A stretch of DNA of 64,000 nucleotides from Micromonospora rubida (GTDB taxonomy: Bacteria > Actinomycetota > Actinomycetes > Mycobacteriales > Micromonosporaceae): NCBI RefSeq assembly GCF_009908295.1, contig NZ_JAAALO010000004.1:310001-374000 (forward strand). The letters are read 5' to 3'. Shown here in pieces: positions 32,419 to 41,639 of the stretch; position 1 is the stretch's first letter, and every line of letters starts with the position of its first letter. Made by a program: the position numbers and the translations under genes. Below the pieces are notes generated by a model that saw nothing but the letters and a program-made list of their open reading frames with translations, did not search any database and was not told the origin of the DNA.

Positions 32419-32949
32419 TCAGCCCCGTGGCGTGTGGTGGGCGGTGATGTCGGCCTGGCGCAGGTCGGCCCAGGGGAACCGGGTGCGGTGCACCACGAGG
32501 TCGGCGGTGCGCATGCCCTGCTGGTCCGCCCGCTCCGGGTCGAGGAGCGCCGAGAGCAGCGAGACGCCCGGGTTGTGAGCGACCAGTAGCACCGTTGTCG
32601 CCTCCGGCGGTGCCGACCGGACCAGGGCCAGCAGCTCCGCCGGGCCTGCCTCGTACACGCCGGGTTCGTAGCGCACGGTCGGGGCGGAGCCGGCGGGCCC
32701 GGTCTCGTCCGGCGAGCCGGTCATGCCCAGCGCCACCCCGTGCCAGGTCTCCCGGGTGCGTCTCGCGGTCGAACAGAACACCACGTCGGGCAGCAGGCCG
32801 TGCCGGGCCAGCCAGGCGCCGGCCGCGGCGGCGTCGGCGTCACCCCGCGCGGTCAGCCGCCGATCGGCGTCCCTGTCGTCACCCGGCGGTTCCGCCTTGG
32901 CGTGCCGTAGCAGCACCAGCGTCCGTTCCGTACCCCCGGCGTCCGTCAT
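32419..32949 (-). CDS. SixA-type phosphohistidine phosphatase
   Basis: 176 residues of the histidine phosphatase (phosphoglycerate mutase) superfamily: RHG-like motif LVLLRHAKAEP near the N-terminus with the catalytic His, CSTARRTRETW, and the second catalytic His in LLVAHNPGVSLL. Short SixA-type members remove phosphate from phosphohistidine in phosphotransfer proteins; the partner here is unknown. Start at 32949 gives the family N-terminus. Confidence 0.88.
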   Translation of the reverse strand: MTDAGGTERTLVLLRHAKAEPPGDDRDADRRLTARGDADAAAAGAWLARHGLLPDVVFCSTARRTRETWHGVALGMTGSPDETGPAGSAPTVRYEPGVYEAGPAELLALVRSAPPEATTVLLVAHNPGVSLLSALLDPERADQQGMRTADLVVHRTRFPWADLRQADITAHHTPRG

Positions 32950-33064
32950 GGACCCAGCTTGCCCGATTGGCGAGCGGAGTGCCGGGGTATGTCGATGGGT
33001 GCCGCAACCTTATCCATGGCCGCGGCGGGTAGCAGCGCCAGCTGACAGCCAAGGAGGCGACAAA

Positions 33065-33352
33065 ATGGGCATTGGTGCCAGCATCTTCCTCATCGCACTG
33101 GGTGCGATCTTCGCGTTCGCCGTGCAGGCCGACCTGGGGTGGCTCAACCTCGGTGTCGTCGGCTGGGTGCTGATGCTCACCGGAGTCGTCAGCCTCCTCA
33201 CCACCCTTTACTTCTGGAACCGGGGCCGGCGGACCGTGGTGGCCACCCCGGTGCGGGGGAACCGGGTCGTGGCCGACCGGGTCGTGCCGGTGCAGGGCGA
33301 GCCGGTGGTGCAGGAGTACCGCGAGGTGCGCCGCCCGGGCCGGACGGTCTGA
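33065..33352 (+). CDS. DUF6458 small membrane protein (copy 2)
   Basis: 95 residues: MGIGASIFLIALGAIFAFAV, then VGWVLMLTGVVSLLTTLYFW and a charged tail. Same two-helix plan as the protein at 32008, with a different C-terminal tail. ATG at 33065 follows AAGGAGG (33050-33056). Ends shortly before a terminator shared with the convergent hemolysin-III gene. Confidence 0.85.
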   Translation: MGIGASIFLIALGAIFAFAVQADLGWLNLGVVGWVLMLTGVVSLLTTLYFWNRGRRTVVATPVRGNRVVADRVVPVQGEPVVQEYREVRRPGRTV

Positions 33353-33426
33353 GAGTCGTCCGACCCGCCGACCACCGGCCGTCGACCCGCCCGAGTGTCG
33401 GCCGTCGACCCGCCCGAGAACCCCGG

Positions 33427-33448
33427 GGCCCCGCAATGGTGCGGGGCC
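33427..33448. terminator. Bidirectional terminator
   Basis: GGCCCCGCA (33427-33435) pairs with TGCGGGGCC (33440-33448) around a 4-base loop between convergent genes. Two imperfect copies of CGGCCGTCGACCCGCCCGAG occur just upstream (about 33379-33420). Confidence 0.7.
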
Positions 33449-33485
33449 TCCGGCGCGTGTGTACGGGGCGAAGTGGCGGGGGCGC

Positions 33486-34163
33486 TCAGGCGAACAGGGC
33501 GAAGTAGATCGCGATGTGGTGACAGATCGCGGCCACCAGGGTGCAGGCGTGGAAGAACTCGTGGTGGCCGAAGACGGTGGGCCACGGGTTGGGGCGGCGC
33601 AGCGCGTAGAAGACCGCACCGACGCTGTAGATCGCGCCGCCGGCGGCGAGCAGCACCAGCGCGGTCACCCCGCCGGAGTGCAGGATCTGCGGCAGCATCG
33701 CCACCGCGACCCAACCGAGCGCCAGATAGAGCGGGGCGGAGACCCAGCGTGGGGCGTGCGGCCAGATCAGTTTCACCGCCACCCCGCCCAGCGCGCCGCC
33801 CCAGACCAGGGCGAGCATGGTGGTCGCGTGCCGGGCGTCCAGCAGCAGTACGCAGAACGGCGTGTACGTGCCGGCGATGAACACGAAGATCATCGAGTGG
33901 TCCATCCGGCGCATGATCTGGTACCCGCGTTCCGACCACACCCGGCGGTGGTAGAGCGCGCTGGTGCCGAAGAGCCCGCACACGGTCAGGCTGTAGATCA
34001 GGCAGCTCACCAGCGGAGCCCAGCCGGGCCGAGTAGCCGCGACGGAACAGAGCACGACGCCGCAGACGAGCGCGACGAAGAACGCGTAGGCGTGCAGCCA
34101 GCCCCGCATCCGGGGCTTTCCGATGTCGACCGGCTTGAGTCGAAGCGGGGCGGAGGTCGTCAC
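33486..34163 (-). CDS. Hemolysin III / PAQR-family membrane protein
   Basis: 225 residues with seven hydrophobic helices. Family signatures: an early FGTSALYHR motif (TM2-3 region), MRRMDHSMIFVFIAGTYTPF, and a C-terminal HHEFFHACTLVAAICHHIAI carrying the zinc-site His residues. PAQR proteins are putative membrane hydrolases or receptors; the hemolytic role of the founding member is not general. GTG at 34163 follows TAACCT (complement of 34170-34175) by 6 bases. Confidence 0.9.
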   Translation of the reverse strand: MTTSAPLRLKPVDIGKPRMRGWLHAYAFFVALVCGVVLCSVAATRPGWAPLVSCLIYSLTVCGLFGTSALYHRRVWSERGYQIMRRMDHSMIFVFIAGTYTPFCVLLLDARHATTMLALVWGGALGGVAVKLIWPHAPRWVSAPLYLALGWVAVAMLPQILHSGGVTALVLLAAGGAIYSVGAVFYALRRPNPWPTVFGHHEFFHACTLVAAICHHIAIYFALFA

Positions 34164-34269
34164 ACCAGTAGGTTACGGCACCGTAGGTTACCTGCAAGTA
34201 GTGTCTCGGGTCACGAGACCGAGGGGTCCGACGCCCCTGGCCGTCCGCCAAATCGGGAATCATGACGGG

Positions 34270-34920
34270 ATGCGGATCCGACCCGTCGGCACGAACGCCT
34301 TGCTGCTCGACTGCGACGGCCCCGACCAGGTCGAGGCGTGGCGCGCCGAGCTGTGGCGCCGCCGGGCAGCCGGCGAGCTGACCGCCGTCGAGATCGTCCC
34401 GGCGGCCCGTACCGTGCTGCTCGACGGGGTACCCGACCAGGCCCGGGCCACCGCGCTCGTCGCCGGCTGGACGCCCCGGCCCGCCGACGCCGATGACGCC
34501 GGCTGGACGCCCCGGCCCGCCGTAGACGCCGCCGCGCCCGCCGACGAGGTCGAGGTCCCCGTCGGGTACGACGGTGCGGACCTGCCCGCCGTCGCCGGCC
34601 ACTGGGGGGTGGACGTGCCCGAGGTGGTCGCCCGGCTCACCGGCACCACGTTCCGGGTCGCCTTCTGCGGGTTCGCGCCCGGGTTCGCGTACCTGACCGG
34701 GCTGCCGGCGGAATGGGCCGTGCCCCGGCTGCGGACGCCCCGGCCCCGGGTGCCGGCCGGCTCGGTCGCCCTGGCCGGCCCGTACGCCGGGATCTACCCC
34801 GGCGCGTCGCCCGGCGGCTGGCTGCTCGTCGGCCGGACCGACCTGACCCTGTTCGACGCGTACGCCGACCCGCCGGCCCGGCTCACCCCGGGCACCCGGG
34901 TCCGCCTGGTGGCCGGGTGA
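34270..34920 (+). CDS. pxpB: 5-oxoprolinase subunit B (KipI-like)
   Basis: 216 residues. Core AHS1/KipI motifs: RIRPVGTNALLLDC, RLTGTTFRVAFCGFAPGFAY, YLTGLP, RTPRPRVPAGSVALAG and YAGIYPGASPGGW. With PxpC and PxpA it forms the ATP-dependent 5-oxoprolinase that converts pyroglutamate to glutamate. An unusual insert at residues 66-90 contains a duplicated AGWTPRPA. ATG at 34270; stop overlaps the pxpC GTG. Confidence 0.93.
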   Translation: MRIRPVGTNALLLDCDGPDQVEAWRAELWRRRAAGELTAVEIVPAARTVLLDGVPDQARATALVAGWTPRPADADDAGWTPRPAVDAAAPADEVEVPVGYDGADLPAVAGHWGVDVPEVVARLTGTTFRVAFCGFAPGFAYLTGLPAEWAVPRLRTPRPRVPAGSVALAGPYAGIYPGASPGGWLLVGRTDLTLFDAYADPPARLTPGTRVRLVAG

Positions 34921-35840
34921 CCGCCCGACCCGCCGCCCCGCCCGGCGACGAACCGCCCGGCGACGAACCGTCCGGCGACGAACCGTCCGGCCGGATCGAG
35001 GTGCTCCGGGCCGGCGCGCTCACCACCGTGCAGGACCAGGGGCGGCCCGGCTGGGCACACCTCGGCGTGCCCCGGTCCGGGGCGCTCGACCCGGCGGCGC
35101 TGCGGCTGGCCAACCGCCTCGCCGGCAACCCGGAGGCCGCCGCCGGCCTGGAGATCACCCTGACCGGCTGCACGCTGCGGCTGACCCGGGCCGGCACGGT
35201 CGCGATCACCGGCGCGGACGTCGACGTCCGGGTCGGCGACCGGCCCGGCGACGTCGGCCGGCCCCTCGCGGTCCCGGCCGGGGCGGTCGTGCGGGTCGGC
35301 CCGGCCCGCACCGGACTGCGGAGCTGGCTCGCCGTGGCCGGCGGGATCGCCGTCGCACCGGTGCTCGGCAGCCGGTCCACCGACACCCTCTCCGGCCTCG
35401 GCCCGCCCCCGCTGCGGGACGGCGACACCCTGCCGCTCGGCGCCCCGGCCGGCGGCCCCGCGCCGGTGGACGGCACCGTCAACCGCCCGGCCCCGGCCGA
35501 GCTGCTCCTCGGGCTGCGCCCCGGCCCCCGCGACGACTGGTTCACCCCGGCCGCGTTCGACCTGCTGTACGGCACGGCGTACACGGTGAGCGCGGTGAGC
35601 AACCGGGTCGGCGCGCGACTGGTCGGCGCACCGCTGCCCCGCGCGGTGGCCGGGGAACTGCCCAGCGAGGGCATCGTGCTGGGCGCGGTGCAGGTGCCCG
35701 CCGACGGCCAGCCGCTGATCTTCCTCGCCGACCACCCGACCACCGGCGGCTACCCGGTCATCGGGGTGGTGGACGACGTGACCGGGCTCGCGCAGGCCCG
35801 CCCAGGCACTACGGTGAGGTTCCATGGACCTCAACGCTGA
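34917..35840 (+). CDS. pxpC: 5-oxoprolinase subunit C (KipA/AHS2-like)
   Basis: 307 residues with biotin-dependent carboxylase-like AHS2 motifs: LRAGALTTVQDQGRPGWAHL, GVPRSGALDPAALRLANRLA, ELPSEGIVLGAVQVPADGQP, DHPTTGGYPVIGVV. GTG at 34917 overlaps the pxpB stop. The N-terminus carries a tandem GDEP(P/S)G repeat from a 15-bp DNA repeat (34942-34991), absent from the catalytic core. Overlaps pxpA by 17 bases. Confidence 0.93.
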   Translation: MTARPAAPPGDEPPGDEPSGDEPSGRIEVLRAGALTTVQDQGRPGWAHLGVPRSGALDPAALRLANRLAGNPEAAAGLEITLTGCTLRLTRAGTVAITGADVDVRVGDRPGDVGRPLAVPAGAVVRVGPARTGLRSWLAVAGGIAVAPVLGSRSTDTLSGLGPPPLRDGDTLPLGAPAGGPAPVDGTVNRPAPAELLLGLRPGPRDDWFTPAAFDLLYGTAYTVSAVSNRVGARLVGAPLPRAVAGELPSEGIVLGAVQVPADGQPLIFLADHPTTGGYPVIGVVDDVTGLAQARPGTTVRFHGPQR

Positions 35841-36573
35841 CCTCGGCGAGGGTTTCGGCATCTGGCGGCTCGGCGACGACGAGGCGCTGCTGGACCTGAT
35901 CACCTCGGCCAACATCGCCTGCGGCTTCCACGGCGGCGACCCGTCCACCATGCGCCGGGTCTGCGCCGCCGCCGCCGAGCGCGGGGTCACCGTCGGCGCC
36001 CAGGTCGGCTACCGCGACCTCGCCGGATTCGGCCGCCGGCACATCGCGTACGCCTTCGCCGACCTGCGCGACGAGGTGACCTACCAGCTCGGCGCGCTCG
36101 ACGCGTTCTGCCGGGCGTTCCGCATCCGGGTCCGGTACCTCAAGCCGCACGGCGCGCTCTACCACGCGGCGGCGGCCGACGAGTCGCAGGCCGCCGCGCT
36201 GGTCGCCGCGATCAACGACTACGACCACGAGCTGCCGGTGCTCTGCGCGCCCGGCTCGGTGCTCGCCCAGCTCGCCACCGGGGCGGGCATCCGGGTGGTC
36301 GCCGAGGCCTTCGCCGACCGGGGCTATCTGCCCAACGGCACGCTGGTGCCCCGCACCGCCCTCGGCGCGCTGGTCACCGATCCCGAGCGGGTGGCCGAGC
36401 GGGCCGTCCGGATGGCCACCGAGCGGACCGTGGTCGCGGTCGACGGCACCGTCGTCCCCTGCCCGGTCGAATCGATCTGCCTGCACGGGGACACCCCGGG
36501 GGCGGTCGCGTCCGCCGCCCTGGTGCGGGCCGCGCTCATCGACGCGGGAGTCACCCCCACCCCGTTCGTGTGA
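35824..36573 (+). CDS. pxpA: 5-oxoprolinase subunit A (LamB/YcsF family)
   Basis: 249 residues: MDLNADLGEGFGIWRLGDDE, SANIACGFHGGDPSTMRR, VGAQVGYRDLAGFGRR, VRYLKPHGALYHAA, ESICLHGDTPGAV. All family hallmarks and normal length. Last gene of the tightly overlapping pxpBCA operon, so the three subunits are coupled in translation. Confidence 0.95.
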   Translation: MDLNADLGEGFGIWRLGDDEALLDLITSANIACGFHGGDPSTMRRVCAAAAERGVTVGAQVGYRDLAGFGRRHIAYAFADLRDEVTYQLGALDAFCRAFRIRVRYLKPHGALYHAAAADESQAAALVAAINDYDHELPVLCAPGSVLAQLATGAGIRVVAEAFADRGYLPNGTLVPRTALGALVTDPERVAERAVRMATERTVVAVDGTVVPCPVESICLHGDTPGAVASAALVRAALIDAGVTPTPFV

Positions 36574-36599
36574 ACAGCCCCCGCTCGGCCGGCGGGCGG

Positions 36600-38432
36600 T
36601 CAGGCGTCCAGGCCGCGCAGGACCAGCGGGAGCCGGGCCGCGGCACCCTCGACCACCCGGACCGGCACGCCCCAGTCCTGCCGGGTCAGGTGGCAGGCCG
36701 CGTGCTCCACGTCGGCGTCGCACGTCGCCGCCTGGGCGGTCACCTGGAGCACCCCGCCGGCCACCGTCCCGTCGACCACCAGCCGGCGGGACAGGTCGGT
36801 GCCGGTGCCCGCCCCCTCCAGCAGCAGCTCCGGTGGGGACGCCGAGACCACCAGCCGGGTCGACGGCCCGTACGTCCCGTCCAGCTTCTGCCCCGGGGCC
36901 GGGGTGAAGACGATGTCCAGGGTGACCTCGCCGGCCGCCAGGTCCGTCGGCTTTCGCTCGGTGCGGTGCCGGGGGCCGTCGACCGTGCTCGCCCCGGCGG
37001 CCGACAGCGCGCCCGGAGCCAGCCGGGTCAGCCGGTGCGCCGCCGACTCGACCACCAGCACCCCGCCGTCGGCGGTCAGCACCACGTCGCTCGGCTCGGC
37101 CAGCCCGTCGGCGACCGTGGACACCTGGCCGGTCCCCGGGTCGAACCGCCGGACCGCGCCGTTGTACGTGTCGGCTACCAGCACCGAGCCGTCCGGCAGC
37201 GCGCAGACGCCCAGCGGGTGCTGGAGCAGCGCCCGCTCGGCCGGCCCGTCGACGTGGCCGAAGTCGAACAGCCCCTGCCCGACGGCGGTGGCCAGGACGC
37301 CGTTCTCGACGTACCGGACCGAGCTGGTCTCGCTGTCGGCGACCCACAGCCGCGCGCCGTCGGTCGACACCGACAGGCCGGACGGCTGGGCCATCCACGC
37401 CTCGGCCCGGGGGCCGTCGCGCAGCGCCTCGACCGTCGTGCCGGCGTACATCCCGGTCGTGCGTCGGATCGGGTCGAACCACCAGAGCTGGTGGATGCCG
37501 GCCATCGCGACGATCACCCTGTCGTCGTACCAGGCCAGGTCCCAGGGGGAGGAGAGGTCGACCGAGAGCGCGTCGTGGGCGTGGTCGTCCACCGTGGAAC
37601 GCCACTGCCGGCCGGTGCCGCCGACGGTGACCACCTCGCCGGTGCCCAGCCTCACGCCGCGCAGCAGGTGGTTGACGGTGTCCGCGACGACCAGGTCGTA
37701 CCCGGCCACCTCGGCCACGTGCGCCGGCAGCCGGCACAGCCCCTGCGGTTCGGAGAACGCGGCGGCGTCGGCCGAGCCGTCGGCCCGCCCCCGGTCGCCC
37801 GAGCCGATCCGACGGACCAGCGTTTCGCCGTCGGGGGCCAGCTCGACCAGGCTGTGCCGGGCCGAGTCGGAGACCAGCAGGTTCCCGTCGTCGAGCAGGA
37901 CGGCCTTACCGGGGAAGCGCAGGGTGGTCTCCGGCTCGGCCAGCGGCACGTACGGGCCGTCGCCCCGGTGCAGGGTGCCCTTCGCCTCGTGGATGGCGAC
38001 CAACTCGTCCACCAGCCGGGCCAGCCCTTCGGCGTGGCCCTCGCCGGCCATGGTGGCCACCACGTACCCCTCGGGGTCGATCACCGCGAGGGTCGGCCAG
38101 GCCCGGGCCGCGTACTGCTGCCACATGTCCAGCTCAGGATCGTCGAGGACGGGGTGGCGCACGCCGTACCGCTCGACGGCGGCGGCGAGGGCGTCCGGGT
38201 CCTTCTCGTGCTCGAACTTCGGCGAGTGGACGCCGACGACGACCAGCACGTCGGCGTACTTCTCCTTCAGCGGGCGCAGCTCGTCGAGCACGTGCAGGCA
38301 GTTGACGCAGCAGAAGGTCCAAAAGTCCGCCACTACGACCTTGCCGCGCAGGTCGGACAGCCTCAGGTCCCGCCCACCGGTGTTCAGCCAGCCCCGTCCG
38401 CGCAGCTCCGGGGCCCGTACTCGTGCGCTCAT
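36600..38432 (-). CDS. Thioredoxin-like/NHL-repeat protein
   Basis: 610 residues. An N-terminal TlpA/thioredoxin-like domain (about 1-155) contains FWTFCCVNCLHVLDELRPLK with a CVNC redox motif; residues about 175-470 form an NHL beta-propeller (SDSARHSLVELAPDGETLVR, VVADTVNHLLRGV, VADTYNGAVRRFDPGTG). The C-terminal part is a beta domain. The architecture resembles NHLRC2. There is no signal peptide, so it is predicted cytosolic. The start at 38432 precedes the domain by 25 residues. Confidence 0.88.
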   Translation of the reverse strand: MSARVRAPELRGRGWLNTGGRDLRLSDLRGKVVVADFWTFCCVNCLHVLDELRPLKEKYADVLVVVGVHSPKFEHEKDPDALAAAVERYGVRHPVLDDPELDMWQQYAARAWPTLAVIDPEGYVVATMAGEGHAEGLARLVDELVAIHEAKGTLHRGDGPYVPLAEPETTLRFPGKAVLLDDGNLLVSDSARHSLVELAPDGETLVRRIGSGDRGRADGSADAAAFSEPQGLCRLPAHVAEVAGYDLVVADTVNHLLRGVRLGTGEVVTVGGTGRQWRSTVDDHAHDALSVDLSSPWDLAWYDDRVIVAMAGIHQLWWFDPIRRTTGMYAGTTVEALRDGPRAEAWMAQPSGLSVSTDGARLWVADSETSSVRYVENGVLATAVGQGLFDFGHVDGPAERALLQHPLGVCALPDGSVLVADTYNGAVRRFDPGTGQVSTVADGLAEPSDVVLTADGGVLVVESAAHRLTRLAPGALSAAGASTVDGPRHRTERKPTDLAAGEVTLDIVFTPAPGQKLDGTYGPSTRLVVSASPPELLLEGAGTGTDLSRRLVVDGTVAGGVLQVTAQAATCDADVEHAACHLTRQDWGVPVRVVEGAAARLPLVLRGLDA

Positions 38433-38510
38433 CTTCTCAGTCTGCCCGACGGGGACGCCCCGCACGCCAACACCCTGCGCGGCCCCGGTCACACCCGGGC
38501 GGCGTACGAC

Positions 38511-38546
38511 GAGGGCGGGGCCACGGTGGTCCGTGGCCCCGCCCTC
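38511..38546 (-). terminator. Terminator of the repeat-rich protein gene
   Basis: A perfect 16-bp stem (38511-38526 with 38531-38546) closed by TGGT lies 9 bases past the stop at 38556. Confidence 0.8.
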
Positions 38547-38555
38547 GGGAATCCG

Positions 38556-41500
38556 CTACTTGGTGGACGGCTTCAGGCAGAGCACCTTGTTCGGCAGGTC
38601 GCCTCGGAGCACCACGTGCGGCTGCGCCGGGTCGGCGCACTTCTCCTTGGCGGCGACCTTCGACACCACGGTGAAGGTGTCGGCGTCCCCGCAGGTCGCC
38701 GCCGTCGCGTTGTCGCCCGTCTGCTTTACGCAGGAGCCGACCGCCGGGTCGAACGCCGGTGCCTTGTCGTCGCTGAACTTGCCGAGCAGCATGAGCAGGC
38801 CGAGCGGGACCGCGAGGATCAGCACGGCGGCCACCAGCACGGCGGCCAGCACCCGGCCGTTGCGCACCTTCGGCGGTGGCGCCTCGGTCTTCTGCTCGGC
38901 CGCGTCCGGCTTGAACGTGTCGAACCGGCCCTGCTCGGGCTCCATGTCCCAGGACGTACCCGACTGCTGGCCCTGCGGCGGGAAGGCCGGCGGGAAGCCA
39001 CCCTGGGCCGGCTCGCCGAACGGTGCCGGGCCGTGCCCCGGCACCGCGCCCTGGACGGCCGTGCCGCCGCCGGGCGGGGCCGCCGGGCCGCCGAACTGGT
39101 CACCCGGCCGGTCGCCGTCGTGCGGCCGGACGCCGTTCACCGGCCGGTTGCTGGCCGGCGGGTCCACGAAGGACGGCACGCCGGGCGGGAAGATGGGCGG
39201 AACCGCCGCTGCGGCGGCCGGCCCGTCGCCGTACCCGTGTTGCCGGTCGGGCTCGTCGAAGCGCTGCGGCTGGCCGGGCTCGTCGAACCGGCCATGCGAC
39301 GCGGGGTCGTCGAACCGGCCATGTGGCGCGGGGTCGTCGAACCGGCCATGTGGCGCGGGCTCGTCGAACCGGCCATGTGGCCCGGGGTCGTCGAACCGGC
39401 TCTGGGGCCCAGGCTCGTCGAAGCGCCCGCGCTGGCCCGGCTCGTCGAATCGGCCCTGGGGGTCGTGTTCGTCGAAGCGTCCCTGTGGGCCCGGCTCGTC
39501 GAAGCGGTGCGGCGGGTTGGGGTCGGGGTGGAAGCTGAGGTCCTCCGCCTGCTCCGGCTCCTCGACCGGCTCCGGGCGGGCGGGCCGGCCGTACACCCGG
39601 GGCTGCGGCGCGGGCGTGTCGCCGGGCCGCAGGGCCTGGTCGTTCGGGGGCATCACCCGGCTGGTCAGCGGCACGGACGCGCTCGCCGAGACGCTGCCGG
39701 CGGCACCGGCTGCGGACTCCCCGGCCTCCGGCAGGGAGACGGCGGCCCGGGCGGACGCCTGGCCCTCCGGCGACATCCGGGGAGCGGGAACGACCGGACC
39801 GGCCGGCGACTGCGGCTCCTCGGCGCGGCCCCAGCCGTTGTCGGCCCCCGCCAGCTCCGGCTCGTACGCCGCCGGCCCGGCCTCGCGGATGCCCGGCTCG
39901 ACCGGCGCCTCGACCTCCGGGGTGAACTGGGCCGGCGGCAGGTAGTCGGCCGGCGGGGCGGCGGCCAGGCTGGCGCCGGGCACCCGCTGCTCCTGCGGCG
40001 GCAGCGGGACGGCGTTGGCCGGCGAGATCCCCGGGGCCGGTGCCGGCTGGTACAGCGGCCGATCCTCCGACCGTTCGGGCTCCCAGCCGTTGCCGGCCGG
40101 CTGCGGCGCGGCGGGCTCCGCCTCGGCGGAACGTCCCCACGCCTCGCCCGGCGCCCACGGCTCGACGTCCGGCACGCCGGGCCGCTCGGTCCGGTCCGGT
40201 CCGGGCCATTGCTGCTGACTATCCGCCGGGGCGCTCCAGGACGGCGGCCCGTCCACGCCGACGGTGGCGGTGGCCCGGGCCGGTGGCACCGACGTCGGCT
40301 CGGCCGCCGCCCAGTCCGGGACGGCCGGCCGGTCATCCTGCGGTTGCGGCACCGACGCCGCGCCCCACGTGCCGGGCTTGGCCGTTCCGTCGGCACCGGC
40401 CCAGGCGGTCGGCTGGGGCTGGTCGTCGGGCCTGCCCTCCGCCGTGGCCCAGCCGTCGGAGCGAGCAGGGTCGTCCTGTTGCCGGCCGGCGTTCCAGCCG
40501 CCGGAGCGGGCGGGGTCGTCCTGAGGGGAAGCGGGCGGGCCGGCGTTCCAGTCGGGGCGGGCGGGGTCGTCGTCCTGCTGGCCGGTGGGGTTCCAGCCGT
40601 CGGGCCGGTTGGCGTCGGCCTGGGCGGGCCAGGCGTCCTGGGGTGGGGTGGCCTGGCCGGGGACGCGGGCGGCACCCCGGGCGGCCGACTCGGTCTGCCC
40701 CCAGGGGGCGGGAGGCTGCTCGGCCTTGCCGGCGAACGCGGGCTGCTCGGCCGGGGCCCAGCCACCCGGGTGAACGGGTTCGTCGTCCTGCTGCCGACCG
40801 GCGTTCCAGCCGCCGGAGCGGGCGGGGTCGTCCTGAGGGGAGGCGGGCGAGCCGGCGTTCCAGCCGCCGGAGCGGGCAGGGTCGTCCTGCTGTCCGCTCG
40901 CGGTCCAGCCGCCGGAGCGGGCAGGGTCGTCGTCCTGCTGGCCGGTGGGGTTCCAGCCGTCGGGCCGGTTGGCGTCGGCCTGGGCGGGCCAGGCGTCCTG
41001 GGGTGGGGTGGCCTGACCGGGGACGCGGGCGGCACCCCGGGCGGCCGACTCGTTCTGGCCCCACGCGGCGGGCGGCTGCTCGGCCTGGGCGGCCCAGGCC
41101 GGCGCCGGTTGTTCGGGCTGCGCTCCCCAGGCCGGCTGGGACGGAACACCGGCGGAGCCGGGCGGCGCGGTGGCGGCCCAGGTGGGGCCGGGCTGATCCT
41201 CCTGCTTCCAGCCCGGCATCGGCTGGTCGGCCTGGCCCCAGGCGGGCTGCGGCGCGGCGGACGGCGGGCCCCACGCGTCCGGCCGGGCCGGCTCCGGCTG
41301 CTGTGCCGGCACCTGGGCGGCACCCCAGGCGGCGGTGGGTGGCTGCTCGTTCTGCGGTGCGGCGCCCCAGGCCGCCGTCGGCGGCTGGCCACCCTGGGGC
41401 GCGGCGCCCCAGGCGGCGGTGGGCGGCTGGGCGTTCGGCGGGGCGGCGGCGCCCCAGGCCGCCGTGGGCGGCTGGTCGTTCTGCGCCCGGCCGGGAGCTG

Positions 41501-41639
41501 GCGGATTCGGCCGGGCCGTGGGGGGCGGGGGTGCCCAGCCCAGGTCCGGGTTGGCGACGCCGTACGGCGCCGGTGCGCCGTTGCCCGGCGACACCTCGTC
41601 CGGTTCTTGGCCGGGGTGGTGCGGGCCCTCGGACGTCAT
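38556..41639 (-). CDS. Large Pro/Gln/Trp repeat-rich single-pass membrane protein
   Basis: 1027 residues; ATG at 41639 follows GGAGGAGG. Residues 1-about 900 are low-complexity: QPPTAAWGAAPQ-type units near the N-terminus, QDDPARSGGWNAG-type units, then about ten RFDEPGPQG nonapeptides (about 745-840). Then come one membrane helix (VLAAVLVAAVLILAVPLGLL) and a C-terminal domain of about 75 residues with four Cys (GSCVKQTGDN, ATCGDADTF, EKCADPAQ, KVLCLKP). The topology implies a disordered cytosolic scaffold anchored to a small disulfide-bonded exterior domain. No enzymatic motif; function unknown. Confidence 0.8.
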   Translation of the reverse strand: MTSEGPHHPGQEPDEVSPGNGAPAPYGVANPDLGWAPPPPTARPNPPAPGRAQNDQPPTAAWGAAAPPNAQPPTAAWGAAPQGGQPPTAAWGAAPQNEQPPTAAWGAAQVPAQQPEPARPDAWGPPSAAPQPAWGQADQPMPGWKQEDQPGPTWAATAPPGSAGVPSQPAWGAQPEQPAPAWAAQAEQPPAAWGQNESAARGAARVPGQATPPQDAWPAQADANRPDGWNPTGQQDDDPARSGGWTASGQQDDPARSGGWNAGSPASPQDDPARSGGWNAGRQQDDEPVHPGGWAPAEQPAFAGKAEQPPAPWGQTESAARGAARVPGQATPPQDAWPAQADANRPDGWNPTGQQDDDPARPDWNAGPPASPQDDPARSGGWNAGRQQDDPARSDGWATAEGRPDDQPQPTAWAGADGTAKPGTWGAASVPQPQDDRPAVPDWAAAEPTSVPPARATATVGVDGPPSWSAPADSQQQWPGPDRTERPGVPDVEPWAPGEAWGRSAEAEPAAPQPAGNGWEPERSEDRPLYQPAPAPGISPANAVPLPPQEQRVPGASLAAAPPADYLPPAQFTPEVEAPVEPGIREAGPAAYEPELAGADNGWGRAEEPQSPAGPVVPAPRMSPEGQASARAAVSLPEAGESAAGAAGSVSASASVPLTSRVMPPNDQALRPGDTPAPQPRVYGRPARPEPVEEPEQAEDLSFHPDPNPPHRFDEPGPQGRFDEHDPQGRFDEPGQRGRFDEPGPQSRFDDPGPHGRFDEPAPHGRFDDPAPHGRFDDPASHGRFDEPGQPQRFDEPDRQHGYGDGPAAAAAVPPIFPPGVPSFVDPPASNRPVNGVRPHDGDRPGDQFGGPAAPPGGGTAVQGAVPGHGPAPFGEPAQGGFPPAFPPQGQQSGTSWDMEPEQGRFDTFKPDAAEQKTEAPPPKVRNGRVLAAVLVAAVLILAVPLGLLMLLGKFSDDKAPAFDPAVGSCVKQTGDNATAATCGDADTFTVVSKVAAKEKCADPAQPHVVLRGDLPNKVLCLKPSTK
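40561..40692 (-). repeat. 132-bp direct repeat, copy A
   Basis: Near-identical (2 mismatches) to 40921-41052, exactly 360 bp away. Both are in frame within the repeat-rich gene. Confidence 0.92.
40921..41052 (-). repeat. 132-bp direct repeat, copy B
   Basis: Partner of 40561-40692. The 360-bp distance is a multiple of 3, so recombination between the copies would delete or add 120 residues without a frameshift. Confidence 0.92.
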
